Shown here piece by piece: positions 33,690-43,952 of a stretch of DNA of 64,000 nucleotides. The position numbers and the translations under genes were made by a program. How positions within the stretch are numbered: the stretch's first letter is position 1; every line of letters begins with the position of its first letter. The notes under the pieces are model-generated. The model saw only the letters and a program-made list of their open reading frames with translations. It had not been told where the DNA came from and did no database searches. Origin of the DNA: Piliocolobus tephrosceles (taxonomy: Eukaryota; Chordata; Mammalia; Primates; Cercopithecidae); NCBI RefSeq assembly GCF_002776525.5, contig NC_045441.1, positions 87,857,101-87,921,100 of the forward strand, in the 5' to 3' direction.

Positions 33690-34300
33690 TCTAGATATGG
33701 GCTCATTGAAGTCAGAGATTTTATTGCTTATTCCACAGCTGCATACCAGTACTTAACTGAGTACCACACACGGTTATTACTTAACTATTATTTATTGACT
33801 GGTTGTTGAATGACTTAATACTGTAAACAATGTGATTAAGAAAAAATATTCAAAATACGCAAAATACACAAAACCTTTTTTATGAGCATAAGTTGTTCTT
33901 TAACTACTTGAGCCTAATTTTTTGAACTAGACTTATGTATACTTATTAGCTACATTAAATATAGTTTTAATGCTACATAACACATGTATGTAGTAAATGT
34001 TTGTGATGTAGCATTAAAACAACAAAAACAACACTGATAAATCCATCTAGTAAATATCTATTGCTGAACTGTGCATAGAAAATCTTTGTGAGGATTTGAG
34101 CCCCTAGGTAATTTCCAAAGAAAGCTTTAGAATGTGGCGAATTTGGTTTTTCTGTGCCAGGCTGCCATTACAGGTAACCATTCTCCACTCTTTTTTGGCA
34201 TGGCATCACTAAAGAGAGTATTTCAAACACTATTCTAAATCACCTTTACCCCATTAGTACAAAGATATTGTTGTGTATCCTTTGACATTGTATCTTTGTC
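33690..34300. other. No gene; one short inverted repeat
   Basis: Contains the hairpin-forming pair at 33964-33978 / 34006-34020. Nothing else is recognised. Confidence 0.5.
33964..34020. repeat. Perfect 15-bp inverted repeat, 27-base loop
   Basis: 'gttttaatgctacat' at 33964-33978 is exactly complementary to 'atgtagcattaaaac' at 34006-34020. Confidence 0.97.
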
Positions 34301-34650
34301 TGTGTTGCACTAACTTGAATCTGACCTCTTTGAACTTTGTTCTGTTCATTTCTCACTGCCTTTCCAATTTGCCAAGTTCATTTTGAATACCGAATCCATC
34401 TTCCATGAGTCGTTCTGTCCTTATTCTCTTCAGGAGATTGAACTCATCTACAAATTTGATGAGCCTATTCTCTATTTCATTTTCCAGGTCATTGAAGAAA
34501 CACTTAAGCAGTCCTCGATGTAAAGGTGACCCCTTCAAAACATCACTTGTTATGTCTCCCCGGGCTGACACTAATTCATCAGTAACATTTTTCTGGGTAT
34601 GGATGGCCATTCAATCTACTCACTATTGTTGGCATAAAATAACAGAGCAG
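34300..34650 (-). pseudogene. CR1/L3-type LINE reverse transcriptase relic
   Basis: A minus-strand frame of 85 codons (34610-34353) carries a fingerprint of the CR1/L3 clade reverse transcriptase. 'DVLKGSPLHRGLL' corresponds to the usual 'GVPQGSVLGPLLF'. 'FFNDLENEIENRLIKFVDE' corresponds to 'FINDLDxGIExTLSKFADD'. The line ends with 'IQNELGKLERQ' ('IQxDLDxLEKW' in active copies). The catalytic FADD is FVDE here (residues 53-56, about 34443-34454), so one metal-binding Asp is lost. CR1/L3 elements died out long before primates arose, so an 85-codon uninterrupted frame is survival by chance or unusually slow decay. Confidence 0.78.
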
Positions 34651-36243
34651 AAAAAAAAACGAGCTCACTTAAAAGTTTCAGGAAAAGCACTTTGTCTTCT
34701 GCCACACTAAAAATATGCAGAACAGTGGATCATGCTGTTTAGAAATTAAATCTCCTTTGTATATGGAGAATTATATTTTTGATTTGTGTAGTCAACTTAG
34801 CAATGTGGCCTTTTGTAAACATTGTGATTAGAAAGAAAGATAGTTGATCACTCTTGTTTTGTCACAGAATATTCTGTATTTGTTTTCAAGTCTCATTTGT
34901 ATCTGTTATGTTCTTTCCCCTGTGTTTGAGTAATTACCAAGTGCAGTTCATCATGCTATTTTCTGGAATTTTTCTTTGCTATGTTATTACAGTTAGAGTC
35001 GCAGCTTAAGTCATCACTACCTGTAGCCAAACTACTGAATTTTTTTTTTTTTCAAATGATGGTATTCTTGTCTCCAAACTCTTATGAAGCTCTCAGAGGG
35101 AAATATCTTGTCAAATATAGTATTTCATGATCCCCATTCTGAAGATACACAAGTGCCTTTCAACTGACACTCAAAATAAAATAAAACGCCAAATGTGGTA
35201 TTCAGGGCCTTCTCCTTGTTAACATTTACTCTCCAGTGCTTAAAGCTCAGTTCACACATAGTATTCTGATGAGCAAGCACAGTTACCAACAGTGTCTCCA
35301 TAATCACTTACGTAATTTAAAGCAACATTTGCTGGCAACTTAGGATACGCTTTTATTAGCAGGATTATTATCATTATTATTTTATCAATTTGTTTATCTT
35401 TACCAATCCACAAATCACAGTAGTTTGAAGCATTCCCACGTAGAGTAGTTTTGAACACAATGTATATTTGTTGATGGGCTTTACTGACTGAAAAAAAAAA
35501 AAAATTTAAAGGAGATTGCTATTGGCATCGTTGATAATCAACGCCACTATAAGAGAATACAAAAGAACCTTTTAAAACATTACCTAATAGGTTTTTGTAA
35601 TTTCAAAAAGCCAAAGGACAATATTTTAAAACTATTTACTAATAATTTAACTGTAGTTTGTCTTATCTAAACAATATTGATAATGTTATATTTACCCACT
35701 GCATCTAGTATAATGGCTTGTATATAGTAGATTCTCAATGAAAAACTGTTGAATAATTATTTGTTTGTCAGCATAGGCACATAAAGACATACATTTCTAA
35801 CTTCATTTTCCTATATTATAAATGTGTACAGGGAAGTGAAAAATGAGAGAGAATAAGAAAACCTTATAGAAATACTAGGTTTCCATAGTGCCTGTTAAGC
35901 ACGATGCTTTTGGGGCATCATAGGCAATTTTTGACAGTGGTTAAAGATTAATTAATGAGGGAAAGTACAAGGATATATAAAATTATATGAGGTTATTTCT
36001 AAATTTAAAGAATTTCTTTTTGGATGAAATTACTTTCATTTATTAAGCAACGACAAGGGACAAAATACATTTTACAATTCCATAAGCCCTAATTATATTT
36101 AACATATATTAAAGATTCAATCAATGTTTAAAAGTCTAAAAGATTATAAAAACTATCAAGAAAGAACTCAAGCAATAGAACATTTAAAAGAAAAATACAA
36201 TTTTTTTAAAAAGAGAAAATTTAAAAGATAAAAAATAAAAAGA
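34651..36243. other. No gene; one probable LINE tail
   Basis: 'ctagtataatggcttgtatatagtagattctcaatg' at 35705-35745 looks like an L2-type 3' tail. The rest is AT-rich and unclassified. Confidence 0.45.
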
Positions 36244-36535
36244 GGCCGGACACGGTGTCTCGCACCTATAATCCTAGCACTTTGGGAGGCCAAGGAGGGC
36301 AGATCGCGAGGTCAGGAGTTCGAGACCAGCCTGACCAACATGGTGAAACCCCGCCTCTACTAAAAATACAAAAATTAGCCAGGAATGGTAGTGCACACCT
36401 ATAATCCCAGCTACTGGGGAGGCTGAGGCAGGAGAATTGCTTGAACCTGGGAGGCGGAGTTTGCAGCGAGCCAAGATCATGCCACTACACACCAGCTTAG
36501 GTGACAAAGTGAGACTTTGTGGGGGGAAAAAAAAA
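36244..36535 (+). mobile_element. Alu (AluS-like)
   Basis: Full-length from 'ggccggacacggtgtctc' through 'ggtgacaaagtgagactttg' to a short A-tail preceded by G6. Duplications are hidden by A-rich flanks. Confidence 0.95.
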
Positions 36536-37280
36536 GTCCACAAAGAAAAGAAACTCATACATGTATGGCTAAAGTATCAACAATTGATTATTTTTTAAAA
36601 AATGTAAACATAGCATTGTTAAAATAAAGATTTGAGAAAACTTAGATGAGTTTAGATTGGTTAGAAAATTAGGAAGAATTACTTGTGTTTAGATGAGTTA
36701 GAAAAATTTGCTAATTTATGATTGGACATAGTATAATAAAATTTTGTTCTTGATTATTGCTCTACCAAAATCTGGATTTACTAAATAAGTTGTACTTCCT
36801 TGTACTTTCCCATCACATACATAAAATGACACATGTAACATGCCACTGTGAAATGTTGAAGTATTGTAGAATGATTATTTGAACAATGAAAACCAGCTTT
36901 CACTCCTCTGATACTTCCTGCCTGAAGGATTTTTAACATTTAGCTTTAGTTTTTCAAATTCCTTCAGTGCTCTTTAAAAAGCGATGTCCAAATAAGTATA
37001 ATCAAAATGTGCTATGGTAAACTTCTACTAAATCATGGTGACAAGTTTTAAATCTTGGTGGTAGAAAATGTTTTTTATATAAAAACTTATAGAAATATTC
37101 TTGAAGTATGGAAATATAGTTAACCGTCCTTTTCTAACACATACAAGGTAGAAAGTAAAGATTTAGTAATCATTCTGATGGTCAGTGCTAGCAAGTCATG
37201 CTAGCTATATGCATTTGAATGACCATAATTACTAAATTAGCCCAGATTAAGAGGCAATGTGGCTTGTTTCTAGTAATTTG
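36536..37280. other. No feature recognised
   Basis: AT-rich unclassified sequence. Confidence 0.5.
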
Positions 37281-37284
37281 TATC

Positions 37285-37437
37285 TTACCATCTGTCTCCA
37301 CCACTTCCCAGCTGTGTAACTTTTGGTAAATTATTTAGTATATTGTAACTTTATTTCCTCATCTATAAAATTGGATAAGAGTACTAACTAATTCATACAG
37401 CTGTTATGAGAGATAAATGATTAACACAAGTAAAGTA
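37285..37437 (+). mobile_element. MIR SINE
   Basis: 'ccaccacttcccagctgtgtaacttttggtaaatta', 'tttcctcatctataaaattgg' and 'cagctgttatgagagataaatga' follow the MIR consensus from core to 3' side. Confidence 0.85.
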
Positions 37438-37844
37438 ATGCATTAGTTTCCTAGGGCTGGTATAACAAATTACAGCAAACTTCATCACTAACAACAACAA
37501 AAATTTATTCTCTCACAATTCTGGAGACCAGAAGTCCAAAATTAAGGAGTTGGCAGAGCTGGTTACTTCTGGAGGCTCTAAGCAAGAATCTGTTCCATAA
37601 TTCTTCGTTTCTGGGTGTTGCCAGGAATACTGCCTGTTCCTTGGCACATAGAGCAATCTTTGCCTTCATCATCACATGGCACATTCCTCTGTGTGTCTCT
37701 GTAGCTTTTTCTCCCATAAGAATACCAATCATTAAATCTAGAGGTAATCCTAAATAGAGAATAATCTCTTTCCACAGTCCATAACAAAATTACATCTACA
37801 AAAACCTTATTTCCAAATAAATTTACATTCTGAGTTCTAAGATT
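37438..37844 (-). mobile_element. MaLR LTR, MLT1-like
   Basis: 'cattagtttcctagggctggtataacaaattac', 'aaatttattctctcacaattctggagacc', 'tcacatggcacattcctctgtg' and 'cttatttccaaata' form the reverse complement of an MLT1 LTR. It is followed at once by an L1 fragment. Confidence 0.88.
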
Positions 37845-38960
37845 TTATCAAACTAAAAAGCTTCTGCGCAGTAAACAATTAACTAAGTAACGAGACAACC
37901 CATAGAATGAAAGAAAATGTTTGCAAACCACATATCTGTTAAGGTGTTAATATCCAAAACATATAAGAAACTCAAACAACTCAATAGTTTATAGTTTGAA
38001 AAGAGACAACCCATTTAAAAGAATGGGCAAAGGACCAAAATGTCTTCTATTTCTCAAAAGAAGACATAAAAATGGTCAACAGGTATATGAAAAAATATTG
38101 AACATCACTAATCATCAGAGAAATTCAAATTAAAACCACAATGAGCTATTACTTCATGACTGTTATTAACAAGGTGAACGATAAGTAGTGCTGGTGAGGA
38201 TGTGAAAAAAATAAAATCATTGCACACTATAGGGGAAGTATAAATTAGCATAGTGATTAGGTAAACTGTGTGAAAGCTTCTTTAAAAATCAAAAATAGAA
38301 CTACCATATCCCAGTAATCCCACAACTGGATATATATTCAAAGGAAATAAAATCAGTGTGTTGAAGAGATATCTACACTCCCAGGTTTATTACAATATTA
38401 CTAAAAATAGCTAAGATTATAATCAATCTGTGTTAATTAATGAACAAAAAAGATATATATATATATAATGGAATACTATTTGGCTTCAAAAAAAAGAAGG
38501 AAATCCTGTCATTTTACAAAAATATGGATAATCCTGGAGGACATTATGCTAAATGTAAGAAGTCAGGCACAGAAACACAAATATGCCATGATCTCACTTA
38601 TATGTAAAATCTAAAGAGTTGACCTTATAAAAGCACAGAGTAAAATGGTAGTTAACAAGTGCTAGGGGTGGGGTGGAGTGAGGTTGAAGAGATGTTGAGC
38701 AAAGGATACAAATTTAAGTTAGGAGGAATAAGTTCAAGAGATCTGTTTTACAACAGGGTGACTATAGTTAATAACAATGCATTGTCTTTAAAATTGATAA
38801 CAAGAGATTTTAAGTTTCTCACTACAAAAAAATTATAATTGTATGGAATAACGCATATGTTAATTAGCTTAATTTAGCCATTTTACGATGTGTATATATT
38901 TCATAACATCATGTTGTAAGTAATAAATATATATAATTTGTGTTGATTTTAAAAAGTAAA
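37845..38960 (+). mobile_element. L1 LINE 3' end (ORF2 end and 3' UTR)
   Basis: Shows in order 'aactaaaaagcttctgcgcag', 'atgggcaaaggacc', 'cagagaaattcaaattaaaacc', 'agaactaccatatcccagtaatccc', 'atggaatactatttggcttc', 'ggacattatgctaaatg' and the 3' UTR 'tggtagttaacaagtgctagggg'. Roughly L1MA/L1PB age. Stops are frequent. An (AT)n run lies at 38452-38467. Confidence 0.92.
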
Positions 38961-39300
38961 TAAATATTGTTTAAAAATTTATCAAGAAAGAGATATTATC
39001 CAAGAAACAGCCAAGTAATAAATCTATGTCTGTAATCCCTGAATCTAGAATAAAAAATAGATGTAAATAAATAAATAAAGCAAAAACAATCAAAATAATA
39101 TAGATTAAAACTGTTTACTGACTAAAAATATCGTATGAGTCACATGATAAACTTTGTTACCATTGTTAAAATAATTAACTCTATTTATATTAGCATGAAA
39201 AAATATGTCTGTAATGTCGGATTTTGAAAAGTAAACTTTAGAACCCAGAAAATACTATTAATGCAAATTAATACTATTACATTTTAAAATTATAAAAACC
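38961..39300. other. Unclassified AT-rich sequence
   Basis: No family or exon is recognised. The last part may be the start of the next L1 piece. Confidence 0.4.
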
Positions 39301-39399
39301 GAATTCATGTTCAGTATAGATTTTGGAGAGAGAGATGGGGTATCAAGCTTGGGAAAACAAAGAATATCAGAGGCTTCAAACCTTCTGTAATAATTATTC

Positions 39400-39439
39400 T
39401 TAGAAATACTAAATAGTTTTTCAATTTAATTTATAACAG
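39400..39439 (+). mobile_element. L1 ORF2 fragment, part left of MST LTR
   Basis: 'caatttaatttataacag' joins to 'agtatcaaaaagag' at 39803 to give the L1 ORF2 wording 'aatttacaatagcatcaaaaag', which shows that the LTR landed in this L1. Confidence 0.55.
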
Positions 39440-39800
39440 TGACATGGTTCGGCTTTGTATCCACCCAAATCTCATCTTGAATTTTAGCACCCGTAATTCC
39501 CACGTGTTTTGGGGGGACCCAGTGGGAGATAGTTGAATCATGGGGGCGGTTTCCTCCCTACTGTTCTCGTGGTAGTGAATATATCTTGTGTGATCAGAAG
39601 GTTTTATAAGGCGAAACCCCTTTCTCTTGGTTCTCATCCTCTCTTGCCTGCTGCCATGTAAGATGTCGCTTTCACCTTTCATCATGATTGTGAGGCCTTT
39701 CCAGCCACATGGAACTGTGAGTCCATTAAACTTCATTTTCCTGATAAATTACGCAGGCTCAGGTATGTCTTTATCAGCAATGTGAAAACATACTATTACA
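39440..39800 (+). mobile_element. MaLR solo LTR (MST/THE1-like)
   Basis: Runs from 'tgacatggttcggctttgt' to 'gaaaacatactattaca', with 'acccaaatctcatcttgaatt', 'gaatcatgggggcggtttcc', 'gttctcgtggtagtgaa' and 'tgtgagtccattaaac'. Flanks 'aacag' (39435-39439) and 'aagag' (39801-39805) may be the 5-bp duplication with one change. Confidence 0.93.
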
Positions 39801-40597
39801 AAGAGTATCAAAAAGAGTAAAATACTTAGGAATAAATCTAACCCAGGAGGCAAAATATGTGTACACTGAAAACTTTAAAAAACTGCTGAAAGATACTAAA
39901 GACACATAAAAAATAAAAAGATATCCCATGTTTACGGGCTGGAAGACTTCATATTATTGAGTTCAGTATTACCCGATGTGATCTATAGATTCAGTGTAAT
40001 CTCTATCAAAATTTCAAGATGATTTTGCAAAGATAGAAAAATCTTTCCAAAAATTTATATGCAGTCTCAAAAAACCACAAATTGGCAAAACAATCTTGAA
40101 AAACAAACACAAAACACAAAGTTAGAGGTCTCACGCTTTGTGATTTTAAAACTTACTGCAAAGCTACTGTAATCAGAAGAGCGTAAGGTGGCATAAAACT
40201 GGACATACATACCAATGGAGCAGAATACAAAGCCCAAAAATAAACCCTCACATATATGGTGAAGTGATTTTTAACAAGATTGACAAGACCATTCAATGAG
40301 GAAAAGGCTGTTTTTTCCACAAATGGTGTTGGTAAAGCTGTATATCCACATTCAAAAGAATAATTTGAACTATTATCTTACGCCATATACCAAAATTAAT
40401 AAAAAATGGATTAAAACACAAATGTAAGAGCTACAACAATAAAACTCTTGGAAGAACACAGAGGAAAATCATTATGTTATTGGGTTTGGCAATTACTTTT
40501 TGGCTATGACACCTAAAGCATAGGCAACAAAAAGAAAAAAGAGGTAAACTGGACTGCATCAAAATTTAAAACATTTGTGCATCAAAAGATACAATCA
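39801..40597 (+). mobile_element. L1 ORF2 fragment, part right of MST LTR
   Basis: Recognised by 'taaaatacttaggaataaatctaac', 'tacactgaaaactttaaaaaactgctg', 'caaagctactgtaatcag', 'accaatggagcagaata' and 'actggactgcatcaaaattt'. It is an RT-region 3' part of ORF2 with frameshifts and stops. It ends abruptly at an Alu fragment. Confidence 0.93.
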
Positions 40598-40821
40598 ATA
40601 GTCATCTCAGCTCACTGCAACCTCTGCCTCTGGGACTCAAGTGATCCTTCTGCTTCAGCTCCCTGGAGTAGTTGGGGCTATGGCCACATGCCACCATGCC
40701 CAGCCAATCTTTGTATTTTTTTTTTTGCAGAAATGGGGTTTCACCATGTTGCCCAGGCTGATCTCGAGCTCCTGGGCTCAAATGATCTGCCCTCCTTGGC
40801 CTCCCAAAATGCTGGGATTAC
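40598..40821 (-). mobile_element. Alu fragment truncated at both ends
   Basis: Starts at 'catctcagctcactgcaacc' with no poly-T or 'gagacggagtc' portion and ends at 'gctgggattaca' without the 'ggcgtgagccac' terminus. Both ends are missing, so its borders are rearrangement or deletion junctions. Confidence 0.93.
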
Positions 40822-43035
40822 ATGATCCACTCATATTTGAAGTCAATAAATTCCAACTTAAAATAGTTCCTCCTCCAAATATTTCTACTTCTCCCAAATA
40901 CTAATCTTCATTTTAATCGATAAAGAAGAGACTTTTAGTTTCTTCTCCAAAGTATTCAGCTGTACTTCTCAGTAATATAGTTCTGATTTATATTTCAGGC
41001 AGTTAACACAACTACATTATCAACCTTCCTTACCGCTAGTGAAGCCAACATTATATAAGCAAAAGTTTATATGTGGAGCATTTTGGATTGGCTCTTTAAC
41101 ACCTGGTATGGGTTTGTTTTTACCAAACTTTTGGTCACCACAAAAACAATGACCAGAATTCCAGCAGCTTTTTTTTTTTTTCCCCCTTACCTTGAAAATT
41201 ACATCCATTAGATAGAAATGGCAGGGCAGAAACAAAGAAGATGGTGGACCTCTTATGTTTTCAGAAATGATGCCGTACAAGACTTGGAATGTTACTGGTG
41301 GACTTCTCTTATTTGAACAAGAAAGAGATGTTGAATAAACAGTCTTGTTTAATCCACTGTAATTTTCTGTTATTTGTGAAATCAATTTTGACTCAGCCTC
41401 CTTCATCTCTAATTTGTTATCAAGTATTGTTGCTTTTAGCTTTGAAATTTCTCTTGAATATAAGACTTTTTTTTTTTGTTAGTTTGTTTCTAATACCATT
41501 GTCATTAACCAAGTCCATTTGGTAATTCTACCAAATTAAACCTGGTAAGTGTTTTTACATTTTTGAGACACACTATGAAAAATATTATGATATACAAACA
41601 TTTGAAAAAAAATATTTTGGACATCTATACTAGAATCTAGTCATTATGTAAGAAATTAGAGATATAAAGACATTAATTAACTACTTCAAGTTTATATTTA
41701 ATTCATTTTATAAAGTTCCAATTTAGAGACCTCATCATGGCTCAACTTCAAAAGTAGCTGTTGCAATTCCATTTATTGAACAGGATTAGGGAAGTTAAAT
41801 TACTATTAAGTGGTGGAATCAGGATTTGGGTCAAAGACTGTTTTTAAATCCTATCCTTTCCAGTGAACTACAAGCACGTGGCATAAACATGGGAGCAGAA
41901 ATGAGAATGGAATGCTACAAGGACTAGAGTGTATCAGTCTGCAGGGATACTTTTATGCTGAGGGAAAAGTGAAGATCAAATCAGGAAAGTAGGTCAGTGC
42001 CTGAGTTATTGCAGCAGCCTCAAAGGCAGTCTTGAATTTTGCTAATCCCTTCCAATTAATCTTTCCCAAACATGATATTTATCATGCCAGACACTTACCA
42101 GAAAACTTCTAACAGTGTTTCTTTGTTCTACACAATCTTGCCCTTCCCACATTTATTCATGATTCCCCAAATTAAAACTTCTATTTGACTACTTTTGTCA
42201 TCGTTTCTGAACCAAAGTCCTTGAGTATTTATGAATTCATGCAATCCATATTGAACTCGCATTCTCTTACTTTTTATTAAATTTACTGTATATATCATTC
42301 TTGAAATGAAATATTATTTAATTTGTTTTGTGTGTATATTTTCATCCCCTATAGTTTGTAAAATGTTGAGGTCAGACATTAGGCATTGTTATATATCAGT
42401 GATGGCTAAATTAAAAATTGTCTGGCAAATCTTGAAAACATGGTAAAACAATAATTTTAATGCAAGGGTTTTAGTCTTTTCATTAACTGGCTCACAAATA
42501 GTCTCCAGCTATCTTACATATTTCCCAGTGTTGGCCTAGGAAAAATTGTAAAGTTGGCAGAACTTTTTTGAGATCTCTTTCCTTTAAATTTTCCTCTATC
42601 CCTCTGTCCCCCACCCCCAAATGTTGCCTAATTTTGAACTCACCCAAATGTATCTTTTTTAAAATAATAACTTTCCTTGGCTTGGTCATCTCATGGAGAC
42701 TTATGATTTTAAAGACTTCAACCTACCTGGAGCCTTTTTGATCACAACACCTGTACCACTTTTGACAACCTATACTATTCATATTCCCCAAAGAAATTAT
42801 TCCCTGATGCAGCTTGTCCTTTGAAAAGTATACTATACCACACTACTATTAGCTAATGTCCTAAATTAACACAGAGAATAAAGAATAAGTTTTAAAAGTA
42901 TTTAATTAGTACATTTTATACTCCTACTCGACCACTAATATTTTTATTATAATAAAATTTTTGGAGAGAATGGTCTTACCTTGGCCGGATTACTTTTTAG
43001 GATGATATTTAAGATCTAATATTAGACTGTAACTT
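40822..43035. other. Mostly unclassified; 128-codon minus frame
   Basis: A minus-strand open frame lies at 41406-41020 (128 codons) with no domain that I recognise. 'gcagcctcaaaggcagtcttg' through 'ttcatcccctatagtttgt' (about 42000-42400) looks like a very decayed L2-type segment. A T run lies at 41168-41181. Confidence 0.4.
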
Positions 43036-43083
43036 TTTAACTTTTTAATGGCAAAAACTCTGATTACTTTTGCACCAGCCTAA
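43036..43083 (+). mobile_element. MADE1 mariner MITE, 3' half
   Basis: 'ttaatggcaaaaactctgattacttttgcaccagcctaa' is the distal half of the 80-bp MADE1 element, ending at TA. The other half is not recognisable upstream. Confidence 0.85.
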
Positions 43084-43640
43084 TGGAAGGAGAAGAGAAC
43101 CGATGTTGGAAATATTTTTATATCATAAAATTACATGAATCAAGCCTAGTCTCATAGAAGGAGTTACCCCAAATATTTGTTGAATTCTTGATTATTCACA
43201 CCCAACTGGCAAATCTCTGACAGTTTTATCAGATCTGCTCACAGAAATATATCATTTTCTACAATTCTATGCAATCTTTTTCTATTGATAGCTTATCCTA
43301 TTAATGTAATATCATAATATTAATATATTACTGGTCTGGTACCTAAATTTTTACTTTCTCTGCCCGTTGCATGACATATTTTAGAGTTGGTGAATCCACA
43401 ACAACATAAAGTAACATTTCAGTCCCATTCTCTAAAACTGATGAATCAACAAAAACACAAACCCTATTTTATCTTCACCTTACATATAATCGCACTCCAA
43501 TAAACCACACTGGGAAGAAGATATATCTGTAAAAGAGTCAGTGAACCCTGTGCTTTAAGGAACTCCATATGTTTTATATCCTTGCATTAATGAGGCATAA
43601 AATTGAAACTATGGAGTGAAAAATATAAAAATATGGAAAG
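43084..43640. other. No feature recognised
   Basis: AT-rich unclassified sequence. Confidence 0.5.
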
Positions 43641-43642
43641 GT

Positions 43643-43952
43643 TTGTTGTTGTTGTTGTTGTTTTTGAGATGGAGTTTTGCTCTCGTTGCCCAGGCTAGAG
43701 TCAATGGTCAATGGTGTCATTTCAGCTCACCACAACCTCTGCCTCCTGGTTTCAAGTGATTCTCCTGCCTCAGCCTCCCGAGTAGCTGGAATTGCAGGCA
43801 TGCACCACCACGCCAGGCTAATTTTGTATTTTCAGTAGAGACGGGGTTTCTCCATGTTTGTCAGGCTGGTCTCGAATTTCCGACCTCAGGTGATCTGCCC
43901 ACCTTGCCCTCCCAAAGTGTTGGGATTACAGGTGTGAGCCACCATGCCTGGC
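43643..43952 (-). mobile_element. Alu (AluS/J age)
   Basis: The tail is a GTT-rich run (43643-43661), followed by 'gagatggagttttgctctcg' and a complete element ending 'gccaccatgcctggc'. A small tandem duplication 'tcaatgg' at about 43691-43705 is private to this copy. Confidence 0.95.

Noticed and set aside
33405..33809. 134-codon + strand frame
   Set aside because: It crosses an L2-like fragment, a T run and a reversed hAT-type element, so it is fortuitous.
37845..40597. One rearranged L1 with its halves swapped
   Set aside because: The fragments at 37845-38960 and 39801-40597 overlap in the ORF2 consensus around 'tcaaaatttaaaacatttgtgc' / 'tcaaactaaaaagcttctgc', so two independent insertions explain them more simply.
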